From the NCBI GenBank assembly GCA_037953625.1, contig CM075651.1:149126001-149190000 (forward strand): a stretch of 64,000 nucleotides of DNA. The letters are read 5' to 3'. Below the pieces are notes generated by a model that was not told where the DNA came from, did no database searches, and was given only the letters and a program-made list of their open reading frames with translations. Made by a program: the position numbers and the translations under genes. Source of the stretch: Crotalaria pallida. Its lineage: Eukaryota > Streptophyta > Magnoliopsida > Fabales > Fabaceae. This document shows, piece after piece, positions 37,480-49,595 of this stretch. Positions within the stretch are counted from its first letter, which is position 1; every line of letters starts with the position of its first letter.

Positions 37480-37967
37480 ATCAGCATACACGAGTGCAAA
37501 TGTTGCATGTCACCGATAGGATGACGTGGATGATTCGGACCCGCAGGAGAAAAAGGGCCTCATTTTTGTGGATTGGGCTTTGGCCCTTTTACTCCTGCGG
37601 GTCCGGATCATCCACGTCATCCTATCGATGACATTCCATACTTGCACACGTGTATGTTTTTTTTTTTGAAAGGCAATGGAAAATTTTATTAAACAACACA
37701 GTGAACCAGAAAGTTCACTAAAAAAGTGTCGTACATCCAAACAATTCAATCAACATAGAACTACACCCCAGCAAGATAGTAGTTCCACTTTGGTGTTTAC
37801 ACAGTGATAAAACATTCCCAAGGGTTGGAAACCCAATTCACATAAGATATCCCAGCTAGACCTGCATGATTGAGTCTAAAAATTGACCAAAAATGAAATC
37901 TAATTCTCTCTATCAAACTATCAAAACAGAACCTATCATTTTGGAATATAACCTTGTTTCTAGTTTT

Positions 37968-39409
37968 TCAAATTTCCCAAATTATTATTAGCCACAAATT
38001 TATCCAATCCTTCTTCTTTTTTCCTTTGATGTGCAGCAGCCCGTCATGATAAAAAATAGCAGAGCAAAACTGAGACGACATTACGGTGTTGAGGTTGAAC
38101 CAAGAATAGCACTCCTGCCAAATTTTATAAGATATAGAACAAGATAAAAACAAGTGATTTGCATTTTCATCAAACGATCCGCAAAACACACACTTGATGT
38201 CTTCACTTTGAGGAATGATACCATGCCTTCGAAGGTTCTCTCTTGTTGGGACTCCATTATGCATAATTCTCCAAGCGAAAGCCGCCACTTTTAGAGGTAC
38301 ATTGTTGTTCCAAATCAGTCTTAATGCTTGAACCAAAAGAGATTCATCAAAAATGTGATTACCTTGAATTGCAAAGTATGCTGATCTTGCTGAATACTCC
38401 CCGCTTTCCGCATGTTTCCAAATCCATTTGTCTTCTTCATCCGGCTTTAAAGATACCTGTTCCAAATCCTTGTATAAAAAGGATAAAGCACCCTGTTCCC
38501 AGGAATAAAGTTCTCTCCTCCAATTAATATTTCACTTCCACACTCCGTCCTCCCAAAAACCATTTGATTGGACAAAGGACTCTTTTTCAACCGCAATTTG
38601 ATACAGCCTGTGATACTTCCTATTTAGAGCTTCCTCTCCCACCCAAACATCTTTCCAGAAAAGAGTATCCACCCCATTTCCTCCTTACTCCTTTTTCTAC
38701 TCAACCCAAAACCCCTCATGTACAAACGTTTCCCAAACTCCCCAAATCTCTCCACCAAGAAGAACCCTTTTTAAATGTTATCCCTACTTCATTTATACTT
38801 CCCCTTTGAAAAATTCCAGATTTTTTATTCCTAATCCTCCTTCATCTTTTGATTTACAAACCTTATCCCAACTAACCCAACACACCTTCCTATTCTCACC
38901 CTTTCCCCCCATAAGAAGCTCCTTTGTATTTTATTTAATTTATTGATTACACATTTAGGTGCTTTAAAGAAAGAGAAAAAATATAGAGGTAGAGAGTATA
39001 GTACCGATTTCAGAAGAGTGATTCGGCCTCCGAGAGATAAGTGTTTCCTCTTCCAGGTTGAAAGTCTACACCTTAGAGCATCAAAAACAGGATTCCAGGT
39101 AGAGATTCTGCGATGATTAGCACCCAGAGGTATTCCTAGATATTTGAAAGGTACTACTCTCACCTTACAGTTAAGCTTGTAAGCCCACAAATCTGAATTC
39201 TGCGGTGAAGATTTTACTCCAATGATGCTGCTTTTAGAGAAATTAATTTTCAGCCCCGAGCATAATTCAAAGCACCTCAGAACACTTTTCATCACCACCA
39301 CGTTTTGATCACTAATTTCTCCAACAATCAGTGTGTCATCTGCATATTGTAGGTGAGAGACAGTCACATTTTCTCTGCCCACTTTGTATCCTCTAAACAT
39401 GCCTTTTTG
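37968..39409 (-). pseudogene. LINE ORF2, C-terminal part (RT end, zf-RVT)
   Basis: 39409 downward continues the reverse transcriptase exactly in frame from the part at 45496 and up once the CACTA element and one TTG copy are removed. It holds the YADD catalytic box (QYADDTL, about 39340), the GLKINFSKS and KYLGIPLG blocks and, after frame changes around 38850-38470, a zinc-binding RVT domain with CVFCG and HLFLSC at about 38200-38140. Confidence 0.85.
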
Positions 39410-42400
39410 CACTACAAAAAATTTGCCATATACCAACGGATAGTTTTAGTGACAAATTTAAAAACCGTAGGTATAGACATGTTATACTTACAGATATTCT
39501 CTCCACCGTGGGTATAGATTAAATATATCTACAGAAGTTGAAATTCGTTACTATATGTTTTAGTGACAGATTTGAATTTCGTTACTATATGTATTAGTGA
39601 CAAATTGAAATCCATGGGTATAGTCATGTTATACTTTGTACCCTATAGCGATTGGTGTAAAACTGTGGGTATAGATTTTATACACCGACAGGCAGGAGAA
39701 CTGTTACTATACCAATTGATTACACTTTTACATTCTTGGGTATAAATGTCATATACCTACAGTAATTTATTTCTATCACTATACGTTTTGATCATAGCTT
39801 CACAATGAAACTAAAAAAAATGCAAAATAGATTCAAAATTACTTTGGACTATATACAAGGATATATTTTTTAACCTTAAATATTAAAATGGTACTTCCAT
39901 CTTTGTAGATGTTGACCAATTTGAAATTGTTCCCGAAAAAAAAGTTTTGATTTTGGTCCTTGTATTTACTTTTTGATTTTGGTCCCTGCATTAAAAAATG
40001 TTTTGGTTTTGGTCCCCCTATTAATTGTCGATGAAAAACACCCGGAAATGTAATGTTCGCATTATCGGGAACATTTTGGTATGTAAGTCTAAAACCAAAA
40101 GAGTCAAAAGAGTCAATATTTATAGAGACTGTTTTGGTATTTAACCCTATTTATACATAACCAATATTTTTTTTAATATATATTAATTATCTTATTAGTT
40201 GCAATATTTTTTATAAATACTCCTTTCGTCCTTATATATAAGATTTTTATGAGTCTTTTTTTGACCCTATTTATAAGACCATATGCCAATTAATTACTTC
40301 TTTACATAAATTCTCCTATTCACTTAACACATTTTAGATTATCAATACTATTAATATTTATGAATATGGGAACCAAAATCAAAATTAAAATTACGTTTGC
40401 ATTATCCTAAACCATAATTAACGATGGACCCAAAACAAAAAGAAAAGAAAAATCAGAGTAAAAAAATATAAAAACTAATTTCAAATGTGTAAACCAATTA
40501 TATATATATATATTAAACCTATGTTTTTTTTAAGCAATGATTGAGAGACCTACATAGGGAGATCTACTCATAAGCCTACATTAGGATATTGACATTTTTC
40601 ATTTAAGTTCTTTTATTTAATTTTTTTTAATTTGAAAATAACAAGTGCCGTAATCTTATGTGTAGATTTGTAGGCTTGTAGGTCTCTCTATCATTTTTGT
40701 TTTTTTTCCTTCTGCCTTTTCAAATCCTAGTTTCACACTTAAAAAAAAAAAAAAGAATCCTAGTTTTTCACATTCCCGCGTTTCTCCCTTTCCCTACCTC
40801 TTCTATTCTCAAAATTAAGCCCTGACTCTCTGTTTTCCCTTAAACCCTCTACTTTTCTCACTTTCTCTCTTCTCACCTACTGCTCAAAATCGCTTGCACA
40901 GGGAAGGCCATCAGCGCACATCGCACATCCTTGTGGCTGTCGTTGCACATATAGAAGGTAATGGTCTGCTTCCTCTCCAGTTTTTTCTCTCTCAATTGTT
41001 TGGTCTTCTCATTAGTTTTCTATCTCTTTTTCTCTCTCTCTATTGCTCTGTAACACATACAAAAATAAAACAAATACTTTGACTGGGATGTCATTTGTAC
41101 ACTGATGTGGCTATGATTTATGCAATAGCGGTCGGTTGATCATTGCAATTGTAAAGAAATATATAAGCCAAGTGTTTTTCACACTTAACTATCTTCACAA
41201 AACTCATTCTCCAAGTCTATCGATCTTTTCAAGTAAAACTAATAAAAGAAAGGATAGTTGATTAACAGATATTCAATTGCATAGTGAACAATAAATAGAA
41301 TATCTAAATGAGGCTTAGTTCTTTGAATTGAATAAGCTGGGTATTCATTTAGTTTGATTAACTTCCCAAAATTAATCAAAAGTTTCTGGAGCATTTAATC
41401 AGTTTTGTAAATGAAACCACAGTAGCACCTTTATCATTGCTGGTTTGTTGCATTTGTGATGTCCTGTTGTATAAAGGCATACAAAGTGCAGGGGCAGCAA
41501 TTGCATGGAAAATTGATAACCATTGTGAGACCCTTAAACCAGTTGATTGTGAATGTGGTGCTCACTACAGTAAGCTACCCATTAAAAACTTTTAAAAATT
41601 GGAATCTGTCTTATTGTGTATATCAGTGTATGAAGTTCATTTGTCTGATGCTTGTTATTGGTCTCTTATTTTTATCGTTGGTGATTACTTGTCTTGTGGG
41701 TTAGAGACAAGTAAGCGTGAACAAAGTTTATGCAATCTATATTACATCTAGTTTAGGTCTTATGGTAACCCATCTTTGATATGGGGTTAAAAATGGAACA
41801 AACTCGAGTGTTATTTTTCTTTTTCTATAAGCAAATTAAACTCAAGTGTTATTGTTTGAGTGCTTGTAAATTGTAATGATATTTAATAAAAAAAAGCACA
41901 ACATGTGTGTCAATAATTGCTAAACTTCTCAATTCTCATTGAATGAGATCTTCATATTATTGATCTTGTGACATTGACATTCACCTTTATATGTCTGAGT
42001 CCTGAATTCAAATTCATATGCACTCTGTATAATAAAAGAAATTATGTGCAATTGTTATTCAATCAGTATGCTAACTACTTATGCACTATCTTTCTCATAT
42101 TCTAATTCTCTGCTAGTGCTGACAATGAGCTACTCAAGTCTCAGTTTGCTAGCAACTCAATCAGCTAGGTTCATGAGTTTGAGCTTGAGCCTGAAATTTT
42201 GGCATGTTTAATACATGAGCCAAGCTAGAGCTTTCATAGATTCGGCTCATTAACTCATGAACTAGCTCGATTCACACATACACACACTTAAGAATCAATT
42301 TTTTTTTCCTTCTTATATCTCATGCTTATGGCCTAAATCTTCATACGAAAACCTTGGTGGTCTAGTAGTTCTTACTCATTACCTATACACAATGGTCTTT

Positions 42401-45400
42401 AATTCAAACATGTTATGACTCCACCAGCCACCACTACATGCATCCTCACCACCCTTTACAAGTGAGGTATAAGGGGTGCGCAGCAGAGGTGCTGCTCAGC
42501 CTGCACCTCCATGATTTGAAAAAAAAAACAAGAAAAATTATATATACTTAAGTGGATAAATGAACATTTGTATTATGCCTCTAAATACGAGATTGCTTTA
42601 TAAAATTCTGTTCTTTCTCATTAGAAAAACTCATAAAATTGATACTTTATGCTATATTTTTTTAATGTAGACGAGGTTTAAAAATTCTGTTACTTCACAA
42701 TAGTTTATTTGCATAAATACTGAAAAGTGCTTCACATTACTTCATTTTTGTATGCCTTTAAGGGTCTCACACTGTGGTTATCAACTTTTGAAGGTGTATT
42801 AGAGCTACAATGGGAAGGAGAAAGAAAATGAAGATGGGACACCGTATGTCTAAAGACTCAAACCAACATGTCCAAGTAAGTGATAATGAAGGAACGCAAC
42901 CTGTTCCAAATCATACAGCGGCCTCAACTCATGTCCAAGGATGTAGTGTTGTCGAATCTCAATCTGCTCCTAGCCAGACAGAAGATGCCATACAAGAATC
43001 TTGTGAGTATCCCTCTATTCCTTCGGATATAGAAGCTGAAGAAGAACAAGCTGAAGAAGAACAAGCTGCTAAAGGTATAAATCATAAGCAATTTTTATCT
43101 TGTAAAACTATATTCATGTATACATAATGCATTTTATTTTTATGCCTTTTCTTATATATCATGGTTCCAGAACCTAAAAGGCATAGAGGACCAACTAGAA
43201 TCTTAGATATATGGGATATGGAAGAAGGTGAATTTGTAATGGTTGATTTGGACAAACATGGTCGACCCATTGGTGAAGAAGCTACAACTCTTACTCGTTT
43301 CATTGGTAGTTTGGTTAGAAGGCATCAATATGCTCCTATCAACTACAAATCATGGAAAGAAATGCCAAAGGTGCACAAAGAGGAGATGCTTCAAATATTA
43401 GAGGTATCATGATTGTATTTTTAAATTATTATTGTATTAGAAAATTTAACAATTTTAAATATTTTATTTTATTTATTACAACATCCCTCATTGTTTAGGC
43501 CAAGTTTGAGTTTGTTCCTCCAATTAATGATGTAACAAGAGAAATGTTGAAAACTCAATTGAATGACAAGTGGAGGCAATGGAAGTCTGATTTAAAGTCA
43601 AAGGCATATGATCCTAGTAAAACCGAAGAAGAAGTTGTTGCTACATTAGTGGATGATAGGGTTAACCCGAGTCAATATCGTGATTTGGTTCATTTTTGGT
43701 ATTCTGCAGAAGGACAAGTACTAAACAAATTTATAATTTGACATTGGCATTCTTTTGATACTAATAATTTGTTGTGTTCAATGTAGAAAATAAGTGAGAT
43801 TAATAGGCAAAATCTTTCTAAGTATGAAGATATTCACTGCATGGGAACAAAAAGTCTTCCAAAACTTATTGATGAAAAGGTTTGTTTCTATTAATATTAG
43901 TCGTTAAGTAAATCCTTTTAAAAAAATATGTATAACACATTCATTTGATTTTAGAAAAAAAAAGGCTAAAGGAGTTTCGCCTGACCGTATAGAGATATAC
44001 ATTGATACACGAACTCGTAAAGATGGGACAATAGTCAATGAAAAGGCTGCAAGAGTGATTGTAAGATTTGTTTTCCTTTTGAATTGTTTATAGTATTTTA
44101 TGGAATTAGCTTCTCATTAATAATATATCTTTAATATTTTAGGAAGAATTGAATAAAGAAAACTATGAGGCTGCAACATCTCGTTCAGGCACACAAAATG
44201 ATATGCATTGGAAGGATGACATATTTTCCCAAGTAAAAGGGTCTAATAAGAGTGGACATGTTCGATGTGTGGGAAAGATTCCAAAATCTAAAAGAGTGAA
44301 GGTTCTGTGTCTGAAAATGAAGAGTTACGCAATAGACTTAAGCATATGGAAAGCATAATGACAAATTTTATGACATTTATTCAAAATCGATTTCCTGGAG
44401 AAGACGTTAACAACATGATACAGGCCGCAAAACAGGTTTATCAGATTTTCCCATTAATTTTATTTTTCGATGTTCATGTTATGTTTGAATGAGTTGTGAC
44501 TTCTATTGTTGATTATGGACATGTTCATGTTCATGTTTATTTTCCCATTAATTTTTATTCCTTTGTTATGAACAGAGTCAAGGTGCTGGTGGTGTCCCTA
44601 ATATGGGTTCTTCAAATTCAGACATCAATGGTGATGAATATGGTATCCCCTTTGATAATATGTATTTGTCACTCAAGTTATTTTCCTTGGTAATTTATAT
44701 TATCTTTCAAGTCATTTTTTTATTTTTTGCAGATGAGGATTAGCGAGATAAATTCTTCACGGCGCTTCAACTTGGCAGCAATCAACTCTTTCAGTTTTTT
44801 TTATATCCAATTAAGTGGACATGTTCTAATTTTTATGATTTCAAGACTTTAAAGGTGCATGTCATCATATGCTAATAAGTTACTTTTGATGGACATGTTC
44901 ATTTCGCTTGTGTATTTTGATTTGCTTGTAAGACTTTATATTAATTTTTAATGTGATTCATATTTGGTTGACAAATATATTTATTTATTTTATCGCATAT
45001 TATTTAACGTGTTTTAAAATAATTTTTAATTTTTACCTATAATTTATTAGTAATTAATATGAGCGTTGAAAAAAATACGTCGTGAGGTCATAATCACATG
45101 AGAAGTGGATGATGGATCACTAAAATATTGCTGAAACCTATAGTGATAGAACAAAAAACCAAAGGTATAAGCTCAATCTTTCACTGACGGGTTATAGCAC
45201 TGTAACATTAACCTATAGTGATGGAAAAAAACCATAAGTGCAAAGAAATGTAACTCGTCACTAAAACCTATAGCTATGGACAAATAAACGATGGTATAGG
45301 TTCTATGTTTTTGCTGACAAACTGTAACTTCGTAGCTATAACCTACAGCGACAGGGAAAAATCGTAGGTATTGTGACTTAAAGATGACGGAACCAGTTGT

Positions 45401-45492
45401 CCGTTGGTATAAGTTTTTTGTGATATACCGACAGTAATTTTTGTTTCACCAACGGATTTTTGCTGTAGCTATATGGCAAAATTCTTGTAGTG
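39410..45492 (+). mobile_element. CACTA (En/Spm-type) transposon, 6083 bp
   Basis: The left end is CACTACAAAAAATTTGCCATAT; the complement of the right end is CACTACAAGAATTTTGCCATAT. Three-base duplications TTG lie at 39407-39409 and 45493-45495. Both ends carry subterminal repeats of a few hundred bases built on ACCTATAGTGAT-like and CGTAGGTATA-like motifs. A TNPA-like gene (42810-44743) lies on the plus strand, but no TNPD-type transposase ORF is seen, so movement would need help from another element. A CT-rich, promoter-like stretch at 40780-40900 may belong to the gene's 5' end. Confidence 0.95.
42810..44743 (+). pseudogene. TNPA-like protein of the CACTA element (Ptta/En/Spm family), frameshifted
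   Basis: Eight exons fit GT-AG rules: 42810-43074, 43171-43403, 43499-43717, 43787-43879, 43955-44060, 44143-44435, 44576-44642 and 44733-44743. The first encodes a basic start and an acidic, Glu-rich tract. Exons 2-4 encode the plant Ptta/En/Spm domain (RGPTRILDIWDM, DKHGRPIG, FVPP...W, a QYRDLVHFWYS-type block). The end is a coiled coil (ENEELRNRLKHMESIM) and a short acidic tail. In the family such proteins bind the subterminal repeats and assist the transposase. Two problems break it: the frame after the acceptor at 43954 needs one more or fewer A in a nine-A run, and one base is missing near 44297. Alternative splicing is less likely. Confidence 0.7.
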
Positions 45493-45495
45493 TTG

Positions 45496-47451
45496 AACAA
45501 CACTTCTCATCAAACCACTCAAACCTTCTGCCACCATGAGGAACAAAAAAGGAGCCAAAGGATCACCTTGCCTCAATCCTTTCTCCATGATAAATTCATT
45601 TGTTGGACTCCCATTTACTAATACTGAGACAGAAGAGCTGCGGATACATTCACTGATCCACTTTCTCCACTTTTTACAAAAGCCCAGCCTCTCTATCATG
45701 TAATCAAGGAAGCCAAAATTGACTGAATCATACGCCTTTTCAAAATCTACTTTGAAAATCATACAAGGTCTATTTTTTGTTTTTGCCTGATGTATAATTT
45801 CATTCATCACTATTATCCCATCAAGAATAGATCTCCCCGCCACAAAAGCTGACTGAACTTCTAATATTACACCCCCAATCACCTTTTTCAATCTTGCTGC
45901 CAGTAATTTTGAAATTATTTTGTACATACAACCAACCAAGGAGATTGGCCTATAATCATTTAAACTAAGCGGGAAATCCTTTTTAGGAATTAAAACAATA
46001 AAGGAAGCATTAGTACCTCTAGGCCACCTTCCATTCAAGTGAAAATCTGAAACCATTCGACAAATGTCAATCTTCAGCACTTCCCAGAATTTCTTTATGA
46101 ATTTAAAATTAAAACCGTCTGGTCCAGGGCTTTTGTCTCCGTCACATTCCCATACTGCTATCTTTATTTCTTCTTCATCAAAATATTTTGTCAAAGCTTC
46201 CCTGTCCTGGTCTTCAAGTTGCTTGAATTCAACACCATCTAGGACTGATCTCTCCCACTGTGATTCACCAAATCTCTGCTGAAAAAAATCTTTGACGTGC
46301 TCCTTTACTGCTTGGGGTTCATCAATCCACTCTCCATTAAATTCAATGCCTGGAATTGCAAGTCTTCTTCTGTTTCTGTTAATTATGGCATGAAAAAAGC
46401 CTGTATTTGCGTCTCCCTCCTTAAGCAATCTTAACCTTGATTTCTGGATAAGAAGGCTTTCTTTTTGTTTTGAAAGCCTCCAAACATCTGAAGTAGCAAC
46501 CCTTCTTTCTTCTATTTCTTGACAAGTCAGGTCCCTGTTTTCCATTAAACGATCCAAGCTATCTAGTTTTAGCAAGGCATCCTGTAACAAACTTTCCAAA
46601 TCGCCGCAAAAAGATCTGTTCCATTCTTTCAAAGAAATTTTCAGCTTCTTTAATTTTTCTTTTAAAATAAAAGCTCCCCACCCTTGAATGGAGAACTTGT
46701 TCCATTCCTCTTTAACAAATTGTTCGAATTTGTAATCCTCTAGCCATAAATTATTGGTTCTGAACGGCTTTGGGCCCCAATTCTTCGCATCACAAGAAAG
46801 TAGGATTGGGCAGTGATCTGATAACTCTCTTGGAGGAGCCACTTGTCTGATGTCATTCCACTTCTGATTCCAGACCTTACTGATCAACACCCTGTCAATT
46901 CTACAACGGTAAATCAATAAGCTCCAAATCGTTTATGAATTGTTTAAACTCCAACCATTCTTTCTTCTCTTCTCTAAGCACAATTCCTTTTCTCTCCTCG
47001 CGTCCTTTTACACAATTAAAGTCACCCGTGATACACCAAAGCCCATCTCCCAATCTATTTTTTATTTCTAAAACTTCGTTCCAAAAAGAACGCTTACTGC
47101 TCAAATTATTTGGACAATAAACGTTCATAATTTTGCATGGCTCCAAATCTCTAACAAAAGCTCCTTGGAACAAAATAAAGTTGTTTCCAAAAGAAATTGA
47201 CGAAGCATTCAAAGTTTGGCAATTCCATAAGCATAACAGCCCCCCAGATCTTCCGTTAGCAGATAAATAAGCAAAATCATAATTATCTCCCCCCCCCCCC
47301 ACAACAAATCACATACAATTCTATCACAATTTTCCATCTTTGTTTCTTGAATACAGATAAAATCAATCGAATTGCTTCTTACCAGACTTCTTATCATCTT
47401 CTTCTTTAAACTCCCTCCTAAACCTCTGATGTTGATGGAGACTATCTTCAT
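45496..47451 (-). pseudogene. LINE ORF2, N-terminal part (endonuclease and RT start)
   Basis: The endonuclease starts at 47451 (MKIVSINIRGLGG, then CIQETK), shifts frame at a run of 12 C (47289-47300) and continues to GDFNCVKG and LIDLP near 46905. A deletion there removes the segment before CRIDRVL (about 46900). The RT follows with SPGPDGFNFKF, LNDYRPISLVG, VDFEKAYDSV and GLRQGDPLAPFLF, ending at the CACTA junction after SVVQ. These are the standard blocks of plant L1 ORF2; catalytic YADD is in the other part. Confidence 0.9.
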
Positions 47452-49029
47452 TTGTCATTATTTGTATCCCTTCTTCTTCTCCTCTTGTCTGTTGTGTCTC
47501 TGACCTCCATATCTATCATTCTTTCTAAAATTTCATCAGCATTACCTTTCCCAGATACTCCCAAATCTTTTCCAATCTTCCACAGGTCTTCTGCTTCTGC
47601 ACGACGTTCATCAAGTGAAATAAGAGAAATAGATCTTGTATTTGAGTTGCAAGAAACAGCTGACGCAACTGGAGTGATCTGGTTATTTGACATATCTGGA
47701 ACATCTTGTAAAGCCTCAGAACATTGAGCGATTCTGTCAATACTCTTGGCTCGAGCTTCATGGAATGATTGGCCCTCACCTTTACCTCCCAAGTCAATCC
47801 AGAATTCTTTCCAAGCAATCAGATCATGTTGCCTCCTTACTTTATTCTGCTTCTTCTTCTTGTGCTTCATCTTTTTCTTCTTAGATCTTCGAGAAAGCAT
47901 GCTTTGAGCTTCATCCTCGTGACTTCCTCTCTGAGTTTCATCTTCGGAAAAAGATTCTGTTTCTGCCGTTCCACTTTCAAGCTTATTGTTGATCGAACAA
48001 TTTACCCCTTCAACCCCCTCCTCTCTGTCCACCAACTCCTTCTCAAAGTGTACCATTTGTTGATTTGGTTGAAGATTCGAAGTCCTCTCATCCCCAGCAG
48101 CTTCTAGATCCGTCGTCCCATTCATGTTGCTATCCAGCGGAAGAGTTGGGCTTTGAATCTCATTAGCTTCTGCAGGTCCACCGAATTGAAAATTGTTTTC
48201 TGAGTTATGAGTGTAATTAGGCCCATTAAGCCCAATGGTGCACAAACCAGCTTCACCCCCATAACTCAAAAATCTGTCCTTCTCAATGCCTCCAATACCG
48301 AAACTAGGCTCACCCTTGCATGCATTATCATAACCCCCTAAAACATAATCAGGCCCAAACTTGCCAGCTCCCAAAACACCCTCATTCTCGATATTGGGCC
48401 CAAACTTGCTGTTGTCATTCTCACACCCGGAACCATAATTCAAAACAACTTTTCCATTTGAATTAGGTTCCGAAGCCAACTTAGGAGGTTCATTATTTTC
48501 CTTGCTGCAATTAAAACTGCACACTTCACCACCTTTGTTTATATTTTCAATGTGAAAACTTTCCCCTCCATGATTAACTGCATTAATTAGCTGTAATATC
48601 CTCTCTGTCTGTTCATCTTCTTCTTCTTGACCTCTTCCAATTACATTAGGTGACCCTTGATCTTCCAACGAATCAGGAACCCACTCAGTGGAAAATTCAT
48701 CTTGTATATCCTTATAGCAATTCTTCGGCGAGTCATCTGATGATGAATCACAAAAGCTTGTATCTGTGTCATCTAAACAACATTCGCCACCCTCAAGATA
48801 TTTTTTCGGATTGCTTTGCACCAGGCTTTCTTCCATGATCCTGATTCCAAAAATCTTACCATTAATCATGATTCTCAGAACCGTATTGATGAATCCCTAT
48901 GCTGAAGTCTTGATTTGTATCCTTGCAATATCAATTCTGGATCTATCTCTGGTTTCATTATCAGTTTTTAAAAAAGACCCGAATTTGCTGGTTAAAACCT
49001 TAAAAAAGGATTCATTCCAAGCCTTCTTT
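47448..49029 (-). pseudogene. LINE ORF1, 5'-truncated
   Basis: From 49029 the frame reads a DUF4283-like tail (WNESFFKVL, GSFL, RIDIARIQIKTSA), then a TAG. It continues in the same frame from an ATG at 48869 with INGKIFGIRIMEES, a Ser/Asp-rich linker, low-complexity Gly/Asn repeats, a Lys-rich stretch (SKKKKMKHKKKKQNKVRR) and an end overlapping ORF2. ORF1 proteins bind the element's RNA. The first half, including most of the RNA-binding domain, is absent because of the 5' truncation. Confidence 0.75.
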
Positions 49030-49345
49030 GGATCTTAGCACCCTAAAAGTCTGTCTGTACAAACGATCTAGGCCTGTCTTCGGAGTTTCCCTGGAGTTGG
49101 TAAGGCGAAATGGGGCCACCCTAGCCCATTGAGTGCTCTACCTCGAGCCATCAACATCATGCGCTCTACTGAAATAGATTTCGCGAAAAACCAGCTATAT
49201 CCGATCTTGGTTGGCCTTTCACCCCTAGCCACAAGTCATCCCCGTATTTTGCCACATACGTGGGTTCGGTCCTCCAAGGCCTGTTAGAGCTCTCTTCAAC
49301 CTGCTCATGGCTAGATCGATCGGTTTCGGTTAACGAAGTGGGTTG
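49030..49345 (-). rRNA. rrn26 (fragment): Mitochondrial-type LSU rRNA fragment (nuclear copy)
   Basis: On the minus strand the sequence aligns by eye to domain II of bacterial-type 23S rRNA, about E. coli 700-900, in order: CCGAAACC, GATCTAGCCATGAGCAGGTTGAAG, GGAGGACCGAACC, GGATGACTTGTGGCTAGGGG, TGAAAGGCCAA, AGCTGGTT, GGTAGAGCACT, CTTACCAAC and GGGTGCTAA. The spellings differ from the plastid form as I know it (plastid CACAACTCATCC versus CACAAGTCATCC here) and suit plant mitochondrial 26S rRNA. Only about 300 bases are present, so it is non-functional. It abuts the truncated 5' end of the LINE in the same sense. Confidence 0.85.
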
Positions 49346-49493
49346 GGTGATGGTGGTGATTTGAGCAAAGCAACTCAATGCGCCCGCGATGACTAATCAC
49401 TCACGAGATGTCAGAAAATTCCTTTTTTGATTTTCACTGTGACCACTTATGTACTGATCCAGTCACTCGGAATCATGTCACCAAGAGCTTCAA
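49346..49493. other. Unassigned piece between rRNA fragment and fold-back arm
   Basis: No match recognised. It may be more mitochondrial DNA: on the minus strand GGGCGCATTGAGTTGC resembles the GGGCGTTAAGTTGC that precedes this region in 23S rRNA, but the similarity is short. Confidence 0.3.
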
Positions 49494-49595
49494 AAATTGA
49501 AGTGACGTTTCGTTAACCACGTCAGTAGTTAACGGATTTTTCCTAACAACAAGGACTAAAACCAAATTTTCAAAACAATTAAGGATGAGTCAAGG

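Larger units (their letters stand above)
37657..49029 (-). mobile_element. Degraded L1-type LINE, 5'-truncated, split by a CACTA element
   Basis: On the minus strand it runs from a truncated ORF1 (about 49029) through ORF2 to an 11-base poly(A) at 37667-37657, in the arm of a fold-back element. ORF2 order is endonuclease, reverse transcriptase and zinc-binding RVT domain, typical of plant L1 elements. The CACTA element occupies 39410-45492. ORF1 stop and ORF2 start overlap as ATGA at 47451-47448. No target duplication joins the two flanks, unlike standard insertion. The copy is dead: several frame changes, an internal deletion and an in-frame stop. Confidence 0.85.

Noticed and set aside
40894..41082. 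Small ORF upstream of the TNPA-like gene
   Set aside because: Likely untranslated leader and intron sequence of the CACTA gene; no homology and poor codon character.
42810..44743. Intact host gene of unknown function
   Set aside because: It lies between CACTA ends with a TTG duplication and matches the Ptta/En/Spm protein family.
47452..48107. Plus-strand ORFs opposite LINE ORF1
   Set aside because: Shadows of the minus-strand ORF1, which has recognisable domain order.
49030..49345. Plastid 23S rRNA origin
   Set aside because: Several diagnostic words (GGCCTTTCACCCCTAGCCACAAGTC form) do not fit the plastid sequence as I know it; the mitochondrial form fits better.
49030..49345. A working rRNA gene
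   Set aside because: Only about 300 bases of one domain are present, joined to a transposon.
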